Source: Micromonospora globbae (GTDB taxonomy: Bacteria; Actinomycetota; Actinomycetes; Mycobacteriales; Micromonosporaceae). Taken from it: a stretch of DNA of 64,000 nucleotides. The translations under genes and the position numbers were made by a program. Where the stretch lies: positions 248,001 to 312,000 of the forward strand of contig NZ_RAQQ01000003.1 of the NCBI RefSeq assembly GCF_003610785.1, written 5' to 3'. This document shows, piece after piece, positions 29,138 through 37,799 of this stretch. Under the pieces are notes generated by a model. The model worked only from the letters and a program-made list of their open reading frames with translations. It searched no databases and had not been told where the DNA came from. Position 1 is the stretch's first letter, and each line of letters starts with the position of its first letter.

Positions 29138-30301
29138 ATGACGACGTCCGTGGACACCCGGGCGGTGCACGCCGGCCGCGACGACCTCACCGCGCTCGGC
29201 GTCCACGTGCCGCCCATCGACCTCTCCACCACCAACCCCCTGCCCTCGGTCGACGTCGGCGGCGACGCCTACGAGAACCTCGCCGGCGGCAACCCCCTCA
29301 CCCCCGGCGACAGCGCCGTCTACCAGCGGCTCTGGAACCCCACCGTCGCCCGCTTCGAGAACGCCCTCGCCGACCTCGAAGGCACCGCCGCGTCCGTCGC
29401 CTTCGCCAGCGGCATGGCCGCCCTCACCGCCACCGTCCTGGCCGCCACCCGCGACGGCCGCCGCCACGTCGTCGCCGTGCGGCCCCTCTACGGCGGCACG
29501 GACCACGTCCTCGCCACCGGCCTGCTCGGCACCACCGTCACCTGGGCCCGCCCCGACCAGGTCGCCGACGCCGTCCGGCCGGACACCGCACTCGTCGTCG
29601 TCGAGACCCCCGCCAACCCCACCCTCGAACTGGTCGACATCGCCGCCCTCGCCGACGCGGCCGGGCCCGTGCCGCTGCTCGTCGACAACACCGTCGCCAC
29701 CCCGGTGCTCCAGCAGCCGGCCCGCCACGGCGCCGCCCTCGTGCTGCACAGCGCCACCAAGAGCATCGGCGGGCACGGCGACGTCCTCGCCGGGGTCGTC
29801 GCCTGCGACACCGACTGGGCCGCCCGGCTCCGGCAGGTCCGCGCCGTCACCGGCGCGATCCTGCACCCACTCGGGGCGTACCTCCTGCACCGCGGCCTGC
29901 AGACCCTGCCCGTCCGGGTCCGCGCCCAACAGGCCACCGCCGAGAAGCTCGCCGGCTGGCTCGCCGGCCACCCCGCCGTCGTACGCGTGCACCACCCGTC
30001 CGCGCACGACCCCGCCGGCCTCGTCGGCCGGCAGATGACCGGCACCGGCAGCCTCCTCGCCGTCGAGGTACGCGGCGGCGCCCCGGCCGCCGCGACCGTC
30101 GCCGGCGCCTGCCGCCTCATCACCCACGCCGTCTCCCTCGGCGGGGTGGACACCCTCATCCAGCACCCGGCGTCGCTCACCCACCGCCCCGTCGAGGGCG
30201 ACGCGAAGCCCGCCGGCGGGCTGCTGCGGATCTCCGTCGGCCTGGAGGACCCGGAGGACCTCCGCGCGGACCTCGACCAGGCGCTCGCCCGCATCGCCTG
30301 A
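29138..30301 (+). CDS. Cys/Met metabolism PLP-dependent enzyme (gamma-lyase/synthase type)
   Basis: A 387-residue trans-sulfuration family enzyme. GTAASVAFASGMAALTATVLA, VAVRPLYGGTDHVL, VVVETPANPTLELVDI, LLVDNTVATPVLQQPARHGAALVLHSATKSIGGHGD (PLP Lys in SATKSIGGH) and SLGGVDTLIQHPAS are all in order. The residue after Tyr-Gly is Gly, whereas classical methionine gamma-lyases carry Cys, so methionine gamma-lyase is possible but not indicated by this site. Cystathionine gamma-lyase or gamma-synthase are alternatives. Divergent from the Lrp regulator, which is the likely controller. Confidence 0.88.
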   Translation: MTTSVDTRAVHAGRDDLTALGVHVPPIDLSTTNPLPSVDVGGDAYENLAGGNPLTPGDSAVYQRLWNPTVARFENALADLEGTAASVAFASGMAALTATVLAATRDGRRHVVAVRPLYGGTDHVLATGLLGTTVTWARPDQVADAVRPDTALVVVETPANPTLELVDIAALADAAGPVPLLVDNTVATPVLQQPARHGAALVLHSATKSIGGHGDVLAGVVACDTDWAARLRQVRAVTGAILHPLGAYLLHRGLQTLPVRVRAQQATAEKLAGWLAGHPAVVRVHHPSAHDPAGLVGRQMTGTGSLLAVEVRGGAPAAATVAGACRLITHAVSLGGVDTLIQHPASLTHRPVEGDAKPAGGLLRISVGLEDPEDLRADLDQALARIA

Positions 30302-30372
30302 CCGCCTCCGGCCGACCGGGGGCGGCCTTCCCGGCCTCGGGCCGGCCCGCGCCGGACCGGGGGCGGGCCGCC

Positions 30373-31122
30373 TCACGACTTCGGGCCGACGTGCCGGTCC
30401 AGGGCCGCCACTGCCGCCCGGCGGGCCACCGAGAGCGAGTTGCGCCGGTTCATCCGCCACGAGATGCCGAGCAGGTCCAGCGCCCACTGGCAGAGCCCCA
30501 TGATGTCGGCCGACTCGTTGGTGAACAGGTAGCGCGGGTAGACGTACTCCCTGCCGCGGACCGTCACCCGGTTGCTCGCCCGGCAGCCGTCGGAGTGGAA
30601 CAGGCCGCGCAGGAAGTCACCGGGGTGGGCGCTGACGATCTCCCGCTGCCAGTCGGCGAGGACGATGGGGCGCTCGTGCTTCCTGCCCGGCCCGTGCTGA
30701 GGCAACAGGCACGGCCAGTGCTTGCCGTAGCTCTGCACCTTGACGCAGCCCTCGTGCCGGACCCGTTGCACCGATAGGGCCAGCACGGCCTTCATGGCCT
30801 GCTCGCAGGCATCGACGAGGCCTGGCCAGGCGTCGGCGCAGTAGATCCGCAGAAACGGAACCCGGGCACTGGTGACCAGGTGGCCGTCACCGAGGTAGAG
30901 GCCGACCAGGTAGGCGTAGGCGGCTGGGTCTGTCGGATTGTCGACGTCGCTCCGGCATCGGAAGCACCGCGACGCCGTGCCGGGTTGCTTCGGCTCTGGG
31001 CGGTCTCTGCACCAGTGGCGAACGGTGGGGTACGGAAGGCCGAACTGGCGGGCTACCTCCGCCACCGTGCTGCCGGCGAGGTACTGCCGACGAGCGCGAG
31101 CGCGAATGTCGAGGGAGTGCAC
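30373..31122 (-). CDS. LAGLIDADG-type homing-endonuclease-like protein with HTH
   Basis: A 249-residue protein built of an N-terminal helix-turn-helix (about residues 10-40, AGSTVAEVARQFGLPYPTVRHWC), a C-x2-C pair (CFRC, 53-56), and two LAGLIDADG-like helices: YLVGLYLGDG at 71-80 and FLRGLFHSDG at 170-179, each ending in the acidic Asp expected for metal binding. It is free-standing, with no intron or intein. It lies 32 bp downstream of tRNA-Leu(CAA) on the same strand and may be read from the tRNA transcript. Related HTH proteins in actinobacteria are annotated as hypothetical or regulators, so DNA cleavage is not certain. GTG start at 31122 without a clear ribosome site. Confidence 0.8.
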   Translation of the reverse strand: MHSLDIRARARRQYLAGSTVAEVARQFGLPYPTVRHWCRDRPEPKQPGTASRCFRCRSDVDNPTDPAAYAYLVGLYLGDGHLVTSARVPFLRIYCADAWPGLVDACEQAMKAVLALSVQRVRHEGCVKVQSYGKHWPCLLPQHGPGRKHERPIVLADWQREIVSAHPGDFLRGLFHSDGCRASNRVTVRGREYVYPRYLFTNESADIMGLCQWALDLLGISWRMNRRNSLSVARRAAVAALDRHVGPKS

Positions 31123-31154
31123 GCAGGCATCTTCGAACGCATGTATGACAAAAG

Positions 31155-31238
31155 TGCCGGGAGCGGGACTCGAACCCGCACGCCCTGTCGGGCAAATGCT
31201 TTTGAGGCATTCATGTCTGCCGATTCCATCATCCCGGC
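31155..31238 (-). tRNA. tRNA-Leu (CAA)
   Basis: 84 nt on the minus strand: 7-bp acceptor GCCGGGA/TCCCGGC, D arm, anticodon stem AATGC/GCATT with loop CTCAAAA (anticodon CAA, reads UUG), a long variable arm (class II), and T arm GCGGGTTCGAGTCCCGC. Discriminator base A; the CCA end is not encoded (A is followed by CTTTT). This is the only tRNA I find in the window. Confidence 0.95.
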
Positions 31239-31334
31239 GTCACCCTGGAGGGGGTGTGGCTCACTGTACCCGACTAGGCTCATGCGAGAGCATGGGTGGT
31301 AACCGTGCCGAGATCAATGGTGGGGGTAGGGCTC

Positions 31335-31955
31335 GTGGCGGAGACGCAGACGGACACCGAGCGCAGGCGGGTGCTGATCGCCGAGGACGAGGCGCTCATC
31401 CGGCTGGACCTCGCCGAGATGCTGGTCGAAGAGGGCTACGAGGTGGTGGGGGAGGCCGGCGACGGTGAGACCGCCGTCCGGCTCGCCGAGGAGCTCAAGC
31501 CCGACCTGGTCATCCTCGACATCAAGATGCCGATCATGGACGGGCTGGCCGCCGCCGAGCGCATCGCCGGCGCCCGGATCGCCCCGGTGATCATCCTGAC
31601 CGCGTTCAGCCAGCGGGACCTGGTCGAGCGGGCCCGGGCGGCGGGGGCGATGGCGTACCTCGTGAAGCCCTTCCAGAAGAGCGACCTGGTGCCGGCCGTG
31701 GAGATCGCCCTCTCCCGCTACTCGGAGATCGCCGCCCTGGAGGCGGAGGTGGCCGGCCTGACGGACCGCCTGGAGGTCCGCAAGACGGTGGAGCGCGCCA
31801 AGGGCGCGCTGATGACGACGTACGGGATGACCGAGCCGCAGGCGTTCAAGTGGATCCAGCGGACGGCCATGGACCACCGGATGACCATGAAGGAGGTCGC
31901 CGAGCGGATCCTCGTGGAGACCGCCGGCGGGGAGGCGCCGCGCCCCGCCTCCTGA
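31335..31955 (+). CDS. pdtaR: ANTAR-domain response regulator (PdtaR/AmiR-NasT type)
   Basis: About 206 residues. N-terminal receiver domain (VLIAEDEALIRLDLAEML; phospho-acceptor Asp in LVILDIKMPIMDG; TAFSQRD; Lys in YLVKPF), a linking coiled helix, and a C-terminal ANTAR RNA-binding domain (RKTVERAKGALMTTYGMTEPQAFKWIQRTAMDHRMTMKEVAERI). Members bind paired hairpins in nascent RNA and prevent termination after phosphorylation. Orthologue by order and sequence of M. tuberculosis Rv1626. GTG 31335 with GGGGGTAGGG upstream is preferred over the earlier GTG 31296. No partner kinase is adjacent. Confidence 0.92.
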   Translation: MAETQTDTERRRVLIAEDEALIRLDLAEMLVEEGYEVVGEAGDGETAVRLAEELKPDLVILDIKMPIMDGLAAAERIAGARIAPVIILTAFSQRDLVERARAAGAMAYLVKPFQKSDLVPAVEIALSRYSEIAALEAEVAGLTDRLEVRKTVERAKGALMTTYGMTEPQAFKWIQRTAMDHRMTMKEVAERILVETAGGEAPRPAS

Positions 31956-32152
31956 CGGGAGTCTGACGGGCCGGCGACGGCGGCCGGAGGACCGGGCACG
32001 GTCGCCGCTCCGGGGTCGCGCCGCGCGAGGCGGTCTGGTGGACACCGGCGCTCGCCCGCCCCCCGGGCCGCCGAGCGGGGCGGCGTGGGGACATCGGCGG
32101 TCGGCCGTGCGGGGGAGCCGTCGGGGGCCTGCCGATCGATAGCATCGGATCC

Positions 32153-33343
32153 GTGTTCGTCCGGCGCGTGCTCGCGGTGTGCGGTGTGCTCGCCGTGCTG
32201 GTGGTGGCCGGCTGTGGGCGCGGCACGGCGGTCGACGGCGACGATCCGCCGTTGGTGCGCCCGGCCTGGCAGTCGGTGACGCTGCCGGCGCCGCCCGGCG
32301 CCCCGGGTCGCCCGATGGTGCGCGACGCGGTCGTGTGCGCCGGCCACTGGTTCCTGGTGGGTGGGGTGGCCGACGGGTCCGGCGTGATCCGGCCGGCCGT
32401 CTGGTCGAGCGGTGACGGGCTGGTGTGGTCGGCGCTGCCGGTGTCACCGTCGAGTTTCTACGGTCGGCAGCAGCTGCTGTACGCGGCGGCGTGCCGGGAG
32501 GCGCGGTTGGCGGCGCTCGGGGCGGCGACCGGTGGCGTGCACGGGAATCCGCGGACGAGCAGTTGGATCCAGGCGTCGGGCGGCGCGTTGCGGGAGGTGC
32601 CGGCGCCGTTCGAGCGGTTCGGTGGGCCGCGGGCGGTGAGCGCGGCGCGGGTGGTGGGCGGTCCGGCCGGTTGGCTGATCGTCGGCGCGCGGGCCGATGG
32701 GGCGGCGGTGTGGACCTCTGTGGACGGTGGTGGGTTCACGCTGCGCGAGGGTCTGCCGGAGTTGGCCGGCGACGGGCGCGGCCGGACGTCGGCGTACGAC
32801 GGGTCGGCCCTGGGGCCGGGGTGGTTGGTGGTGGGTGCGGTGCTGCCGGCCGGGGGGACGGTGCTGGCGCCGGTGGCCTGGACGTCGGCGGACGGGGTGG
32901 GGTGGCGGCGGGTGGAGTTGCCGGCGCCGGGTGGGCGGGGGCAGGCGCAGCGGGTGGTGGCGGTGGCCGGCTCGGTGGTGGCGGTGGGTCCGGTGGGTGA
33001 CGGGTTCGCGGCGTGGCGGGCGTCGGTGGCGGCCGGTGCGGCGGGGTCCTGGCGGCGGGTCGGTGGGTTCCCGGCGGCGGGGTCGGGGGTGGCGTCGGTG
33101 GCCGGGTTGGCGGGGGTGGATCGGGTCCTGGTGGCGGCGGTCGCTGACGGTGAGGGTCACGCACTGTGGTGCTCGGCGGATTCGGGTGGTTCGTGGTCGC
33201 CGGTGGTCATGCCGGCCGAGGTGCCGGACAGGGGTGACGCGGCGGTGTCGGTGGTTGCCCATGGGGGGCGTCTCCTGTTGGCCGCTGACGATGGTCAGGG
33301 GTCCCGTGCCTGGTGGGCGCCGGTGTCGGCGGTCGATCGGTAG
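32153..33343 (+). CDS. putative lipoprotein with beta-propeller-like repeats
   Basis: A 396-residue secreted lipoprotein: signal peptide with lipobox VVAGC (Cys about residue 21). The rest consists of recurring blades with WxSxDG-type motifs (WSSGDGLVWSALP, WTSVDGGGFTL, WTSADGVGWRRV, WCSADSGGSWSPV), similar to sialidase/BNR Asp-box propellers. No catalytic residues of sialidases were recognised, so it is probably a binding or structural protein on the cell surface. Codon use is slightly different from its neighbours (more GTG/GCG, fewer GTC/GCC). GTG start without a strong ribosome site. Function unknown. Confidence 0.75.
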   Translation: MFVRRVLAVCGVLAVLVVAGCGRGTAVDGDDPPLVRPAWQSVTLPAPPGAPGRPMVRDAVVCAGHWFLVGGVADGSGVIRPAVWSSGDGLVWSALPVSPSSFYGRQQLLYAAACREARLAALGAATGGVHGNPRTSSWIQASGGALREVPAPFERFGGPRAVSAARVVGGPAGWLIVGARADGAAVWTSVDGGGFTLREGLPELAGDGRGRTSAYDGSALGPGWLVVGAVLPAGGTVLAPVAWTSADGVGWRRVELPAPGGRGQAQRVVAVAGSVVAVGPVGDGFAAWRASVAAGAAGSWRRVGGFPAAGSGVASVAGLAGVDRVLVAAVADGEGHALWCSADSGGSWSPVVMPAEVPDRGDAAVSVVAHGGRLLLAADDGQGSRAWWAPVSAVDR

Positions 33344-33601
33344 CGGGCGATCCCGGTGTCGCTCGTTACCGAACTGACGGGCGTAAAGAGTCTTCCGGAT
33401 CCAGGCTTCTTACAGCGATCGTTTCCGATCCGCCACGGCGTGTAACGGTTCGGTCAACCCGGTCGCTTGGGGCTTACGTCACACCTCAGCGGTGGGATAA
33501 CGTCCGGCCCCAGACCGGAGACGACGGTCTGGTTCGTACGCTCCGCAAGGGCCAATGGCCAGCGGGTGGTTCGAACCATGGGACGGAGGAGGGTTCGGGC
33601 C
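33344..33601. promoter_or_regulatory. liv operon upstream region
   Basis: 258 bp, less GC-rich than its surroundings. It contains GTTACCGAAC (33366-33375) and the near-complement GTTCGGTCAAC (33448-33458), about 80 bp apart. A weak promoter candidate is TTACGT (33474) with TAACGT (33498), 18-bp spacer. A regulator cannot be named. Confidence 0.35.
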
Positions 33602-34762
33602 TTGAGGCAGAAGCTCACGCGTGTGCTCGGTGGAGTCGCCATGCTGGCGCTCGTCGCCGGTGGCGCCGCTTGCTCCAGCGGCGGTGACGACGCCGCGTCC
33701 GGCGGCGACAAGTGCGGCAACAAGATCGCGTTCTTCGGCGCGCTGACCGGCAGCTCGGCGGCGCTCGGCATCAACGAGAACAACGGCGTCAAGCTGGCCG
33801 TCGACAAGTACAACAAGGAGAACGCCGACTGCAAGGTCGAGCTGGTCGAGCTGGACTCGCAGGGCAGCCCGGACCAGGCCCCGCAGCTGGCGCAGAAGGC
33901 CATCGACGACCCGAAGATCCTCGGCATCGTCGGCCCGGCCTACTCGGGTGAGTCGGAGGCCGCCGGCCCGCTGTTCCACGAGGCCGGTCTGGTGGCCATC
34001 ACCGCCTCCGCGACCCGTCCCAGCCTCGCCGAGCAGGGCTGGAAGACGTTCTTCCGCGTGGTCGGCAACGACCTCAGCCAGGGCCCGGCCGCCGGCACCT
34101 ACATCAAGAACGTGATGAAGGCCGACCGGGTCTTCGTCATCGACGACCAGTCCGCGTACGGCGCCGGCCTGGCCGACGAGGTCAAGAAGATCCTCGGCCC
34201 GGCGGTCGTCGGCACCGACAAGGTCCAGGGCGAGGGCAAGCAGGTCGAGTTCTCCGCCGTGGTCACCAAGGTCAAGGCCGCCAACGTGAAGGCGATCTTC
34301 TACGGCGGCTACTACCAGGAGGCCGGCCTGATCCGTAAGCAGCTCACCGCTGCCGGCGTCACCGCGCCGCTGGTCGCCGGTGACGGCGTCAACGACCCCG
34401 CCTACATCACCTCGGCGGGTGCGGCGGCGGCCGAGGGCACCATCCTCACCTGCCCGTGCCAGCCGGCCACCGAGGCCCGCGGTACGTTCGTCGAGGAGTT
34501 CAAGGCGCTCAACGGCACCGACCCGGGCACCTACAGCGACACCGCCTACGACGCGGCCAACATCCTGCTCGCCGGCATCAAGGCGGGCAAGACCACCCGC
34601 GAGGGCCTGCTGGAGTTCGTGAAGGGCTACAGCGGTGAGGGTGTCGCGGCCAGCTACAAGTTCGTGGAGGGCGGCGAGCTGGACCCGGCGCAGGTCAAGA
34701 TCTGGGCCTACAAGGTGCAGGGCGGCAAGGTCGTCCCGGACCAGGAGATCCCGAAGGCCTGA
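33602..34762 (+). CDS. livK: branched-chain amino acid ABC transporter, substrate-binding protein
   Basis: Lipid-anchored periplasmic-binding-type protein (about 386 residues). Signal sequence MLALVAGGAACSSGG with Cys after GAA, a less typical lipobox, then a two-lobed Peripla_BP_6 domain: KIAFFGALTGSSAALG, the AQKAIDDPKILGIVGPAYSGES segment, ITASATRPSL and the AIFYGGYYQEAGLIRKQL hinge. Binds Leu/Ile/Val or related ligands and delivers them to LivHM. TTG 33602 is preferred because GGAGGAGGG (33585-33593) sits at the right distance; ATG 33578 is in frame. A perfect terminator follows, before livH. Confidence 0.93.
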   Translation: MRQKLTRVLGGVAMLALVAGGAACSSGGDDAASGGDKCGNKIAFFGALTGSSAALGINENNGVKLAVDKYNKENADCKVELVELDSQGSPDQAPQLAQKAIDDPKILGIVGPAYSGESEAAGPLFHEAGLVAITASATRPSLAEQGWKTFFRVVGNDLSQGPAAGTYIKNVMKADRVFVIDDQSAYGAGLADEVKKILGPAVVGTDKVQGEGKQVEFSAVVTKVKAANVKAIFYGGYYQEAGLIRKQLTAAGVTAPLVAGDGVNDPAYITSAGAAAAEGTILTCPCQPATEARGTFVEEFKALNGTDPGTYSDTAYDAANILLAGIKAGKTTREGLLEFVKGYSGEGVAASYKFVEGGELDPAQVKIWAYKVQGGKVVPDQEIPKA

Positions 34763-34798
34763 CGTCGGTCGCTGCTAGAGCGATTGAGTTGTGATCGC

Positions 34799-34838
34799 GG
34801 GTGCGGCCGGGAGCTCGCTCCCGGCCGCACCCCTTTTA
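34799..34838 (+). terminator. intrinsic terminator between livK and livH
   Basis: A 15-bp perfect stem (left arm GGGTGCGGCCGGGAG at 34799-34813, loop CTCG, right arm to 34832) followed by CTTTTATCTC. This is an orthodox rho-independent terminator with a T-tract, unusual in such GC-rich DNA. It lies inside the operon, 36 bp after livK, so it should act as a partial terminator. Confidence 0.88.
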
Positions 34839-34868
34839 TCTCTCCAGACCCGATGGAGCGTCCCACCC

Positions 34869-35819
34869 TTGAACTTCGACGGCCTGTTCTCCAACTTCGG
34901 GGAACTCACCACGACCGGCCTGACACAGGGCTCTATCTACGCCCTGGTCGCGCTGGGGTACACGCTGGTCTACGGCGTGCTCCGACTCATCAACTTCGCC
35001 CACTCCGAGGTGTTCATCGCCGGCGCGTTCGCCGCGATCTGGACCTGGAACGGGTTCGGTCTCGACCAGAACTCGCAGGTCAGCGGCGTTGGATCGATCA
35101 TGTTCTACCTGTTGGTGGCGATGATCGTCGCGGCGATCGCCTCCGCCGGCACGGCCACCGTCATCGAGCGGGTGGCGTACCGGCCGCTGCGTAAGCGCAA
35201 CGCGCCGCCGCTGGCGTTCCTGATCACCGCGATCGGCGCGTCCATCGCCATCTCGGAGGCGTTCGGCGTCTACACCCGCCGCCTGCCCGAGGGCGCCCCG
35301 ATCCTGGTCGGCACGAAGCCGCTGTTCCACATCGCGGGCGTGCCCATCGACGGGGTGCAGCTGCTCACCATCGGCGCCGCGCTGGTCATGATGATCGCGC
35401 TGGACCTGTTCATCAACCGCAGCCGTACCGGCCGCGGCATCCGGGCGGTCGCCCAGGACGCCAACACCGCCGCGCTGATGGGCGTGAACAAGGACCGCAT
35501 CATCCTGATGGTCTTCATCGCGGGTGGCGCCATGGCGGGCGTGGCCGGCCTGCTCTACGACGTACGGATCCAGACGCTGACCTACAGCGTCGGCTTCCTG
35601 CTCGGCCTCAAGGCCTTCACGGCCGCGGTGCTCGGCGGCATCGGCAACCTGCGCGGCGCGCTGCTGGGTGGTCTGCTGCTGGGTGTGATCGAGAACTACG
35701 CGTCGGGCCTGTTCGGCACGCAGTGGAAGGACTTCGCCGCCTTCGCGGTGCTGGTGGTGCTCCTGATGTTCCGGCCCACCGGCCTGCTGGGCGAGTCGCT
35801 CGGGAGGGCACGGGCATGA
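34869..35819 (+). CDS. livH: branched-chain amino acid ABC transporter permease LivH
   Basis: A 316-residue integral membrane permease with about eight hydrophobic helices. Family motifs are GSIYALVALGYTLVYGVLRLINFAHSEVFIAG at the N-terminus and AFTAAVLGGIGNLRGALLGGLLLGV near the end. Forms the translocation channel with LivM. TTG 34869 has GGAG (34855-34858) upstream and gives the expected LNFDGLF N-terminus; the open frame extends back to 34791, through the terminator. ATGA overlap with livM. Confidence 0.94.
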   Translation: MNFDGLFSNFGELTTTGLTQGSIYALVALGYTLVYGVLRLINFAHSEVFIAGAFAAIWTWNGFGLDQNSQVSGVGSIMFYLLVAMIVAAIASAGTATVIERVAYRPLRKRNAPPLAFLITAIGASIAISEAFGVYTRRLPEGAPILVGTKPLFHIAGVPIDGVQLLTIGAALVMMIALDLFINRSRTGRGIRAVAQDANTAALMGVNKDRIILMVFIAGGAMAGVAGLLYDVRIQTLTYSVGFLLGLKAFTAAVLGGIGNLRGALLGGLLLGVIENYASGLFGTQWKDFAAFAVLVVLLMFRPTGLLGESLGRARA

Positions 35820-36961
35820 CGACGACCGTTAACGGGCCGAGCCCGGAGCAGCGGGAAGCGTTCACGACGCGGCTGCGGCACGGACGCGAGGCGATCTCCG
35901 AGCGGTGGCACCACGCGCCGCGCTGGGTGCGCTGGGCGCTGCTGGCAGCGGTGATCGTGTTCTTCTACGCGCTGCCGAACAAGGAGTTCTACCAGTACCT
36001 CGGGCCGATCCCGACGCCCGGCGCGAACTTCACGCAGGTGCTGTTCACCGTCTCCATCTACGTGCTGATGGCGGTCGGGTTGAACATCGTGGTCGGCTTC
36101 GCCGGCCTGCTCGACCTGGGCTACTTCGGCTTCTTCGCCGTCGGCGCGTACACCGTGGCGGTGCTGACGTCGCCGAGCAGCGACATCAAGACGCTCTGGC
36201 CGTGGCTGGTGGTGGTGCCGATCGCGATCGCGCTGACCATGGTCTCCGGCGTCATGCTCGGTACGCCGACGCTGCGGCTGCGCGGTGACTACCTCGCGCT
36301 GGTGACCCTCGGCTTCGCCGAGATGATCCGGATCGCGGCGGTCAGCTCGGAGTTCCTGAAGGGGCAGCGGGGCTTCAACCAGATCCCGCACCCGCCGGGC
36401 CAGTACGCCGACGGCCGGCCGGTCTTCGGTGTGCTCGACGCCCGCCCGTACTACTGGCTGGTGCTCACGCTGATCATCCTGGTCGTCATCGGGGTGCGGA
36501 ACCTGACCCACAGCCGGGTCGGCCGGGCCTGGATCTCGATCCGCGAGGACGAGGACGCGGCCCAGCTGATGGGTGTGCCGACGTTCAAGTTCAAGCTGTG
36601 GGCGTTCGCGGCGGGCGCGGCCATCGCGGGTCTCGCCGGTGCGCTCTTCGCGGGCAAGCAGAACTTCGTGAACTCCCAGAACTTCGAGCTGCTCAACTCG
36701 ATCATCATCCTTGCCGCGGTCATCTTCGGCGGCTCGGGCAACATCGTCGGCGCGATCGTCGGCGGCGGCCTCGTGGCGTACATGATCGAGCGGTTCCGCG
36801 GCATCGAGCTGTTCGGCATCGAGCTGTACGAGTTCCGGTTCCTCTTCTTCGGCGTGGTCCTCGTGGTGATGATGATCTTCCGGCCGCAGGGCCTCATCCC
36901 GAACCGGCGACGGGCGGCGGAGTTCAAGGACCGTCGCAAGGAGGTGACCGTCGGTGAGTGA
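35816..36961 (+). CDS. livM: branched-chain amino acid ABC transporter permease LivM
   Basis: A 381-residue permease with a longer N-terminal cytoplasmic segment (about 35 residues) than LivH and about nine hydrophobic helices. Motifs are LMAVGLNIVVGFAGLLDLGYFGFFAVGAYT, TLRLRGDYLALVTLGFAEMIRI, GRAWISIREDEDAAQLMGV and IFGGSGNIVGAIVGGG. The start overlaps the livH stop (ATGA) and the end overlaps livG by 8 bp. Just before its stop is AAGGAGGTGA, a near-complete anti-16S match that serves livG. Confidence 0.95.
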   Translation: MTTTVNGPSPEQREAFTTRLRHGREAISERWHHAPRWVRWALLAAVIVFFYALPNKEFYQYLGPIPTPGANFTQVLFTVSIYVLMAVGLNIVVGFAGLLDLGYFGFFAVGAYTVAVLTSPSSDIKTLWPWLVVVPIAIALTMVSGVMLGTPTLRLRGDYLALVTLGFAEMIRIAAVSSEFLKGQRGFNQIPHPPGQYADGRPVFGVLDARPYYWLVLTLIILVVIGVRNLTHSRVGRAWISIREDEDAAQLMGVPTFKFKLWAFAAGAAIAGLAGALFAGKQNFVNSQNFELLNSIIILAAVIFGGSGNIVGAIVGGGLVAYMIERFRGIELFGIELYEFRFLFFGVVLVVMMIFRPQGLIPNRRRAAEFKDRRKEVTVGE

Positions 36962-37799
36962 GACGGAGCAGAAGCCGGCCGTTCCGGCGCAGGCGCCCGC
37001 CCCGGCCGTCGAGGCGGTGTCCGAGCGGGAGCCGCTGCTGGAGGTGGACAACGTCACGCTGCGCTTCGGCGGCGTGGTCGCGCTCAACCAGGTGGACTTC
37101 ACCCTGTACAAGGGGGAGATCCTCGGTCTCATCGGCCCGAACGGCGCCGGCAAGACCACCTGCTTCAACGCGATGACCGGCATCTACCAGCCCACCGAGG
37201 GGGAGATCCGGTTCCGGGGGCAGAAGATCAGTGGCAAGAAGCGCCACCAGATCACCCGGATGGGCATGGCGCGGACGTTCCAGAACATCCGCCTCTTCCC
37301 CGAGATGACCGCGCAGGAGAACGTGCTGGTGGGCGCGGACGCGCACCACAAGACCAGCGTGATCTCGGCGCTGCTGCGGCTGCCCCGGCACTGGCGCGAG
37401 GAGCGCGAGGGCCGGGAGAAGGCCGAGCGCCTCCTGGAGTTCGTCGGCATCCGGCACCGGATGCACGAGTTCGCCCGCAACCTCTCCTACGGCGAGCAGC
37501 GCCGGCTGGAGATCGCCCGGGCGCTGGCCACCGACCCGGTGCTGCTGTGCCTGGACGAGCCGGCCGCGGGCTTCAACCCGGCCGAGAAGGAGGAGCTGCT
37601 CCAGCTCATCCGGCAGATCCGGGACACGGGCGTGACCGTCCTGCTGATCGAGCACGACATGCGCCTGGTCATGGGCGTCACGGACCGGATCGTGGTGCTG
37701 GAGTTCGGAAAGAAGATCGCCGAGGGCCTGCCGGGCGAGGTGCGGGAGGACCCGAAGGTGATCGCGGCGTACCTGGGGGTGCCGGACGATGCTGCTTGA
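36954..37799 (+). CDS. livG: branched-chain amino acid ABC transporter ATPase LivG
   Basis: A 281-residue cytosolic ATPase. Walker A GPNGAGKTT, Q-loop region ARTFQNIRLFPEMTAQENVL, signature LSYGEQRRLEIARAL, Walker B LLCLDEPAAGFNP, H-loop IEHDMRLVMGV. The signature reads SYGEQ rather than SGGQ, which is characteristic of LivG. The first about 27 residues are a Pro/Ala/Glu-rich extension. GTG 36954 with AAGGAGGTGA (36938-36947). Overlaps livF by 11 bp. Confidence 0.96.
   Translation: MSETEQKPAVPAQAPAPAVEAVSEREPLLEVDNVTLRFGGVVALNQVDFTLYKGEILGLIGPNGAGKTTCFNAMTGIYQPTEGEIRFRGQKISGKKRHQITRMGMARTFQNIRLFPEMTAQENVLVGADAHHKTSVISALLRLPRHWREEREGREKAERLLEFVGIRHRMHEFARNLSYGEQRRLEIARALATDPVLLCLDEPAAGFNPAEKEELLQLIRQIRDTGVTVLLIEHDMRLVMGVTDRIVVLEFGKKIAEGLPGEVREDPKVIAAYLGVPDDAA

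Noticed and set aside
34791..34868. livH start upstream at 34791
   Set aside because: The frame would run through the terminator hairpin; TTG 34869 has a ribosome site and the right N-terminus.
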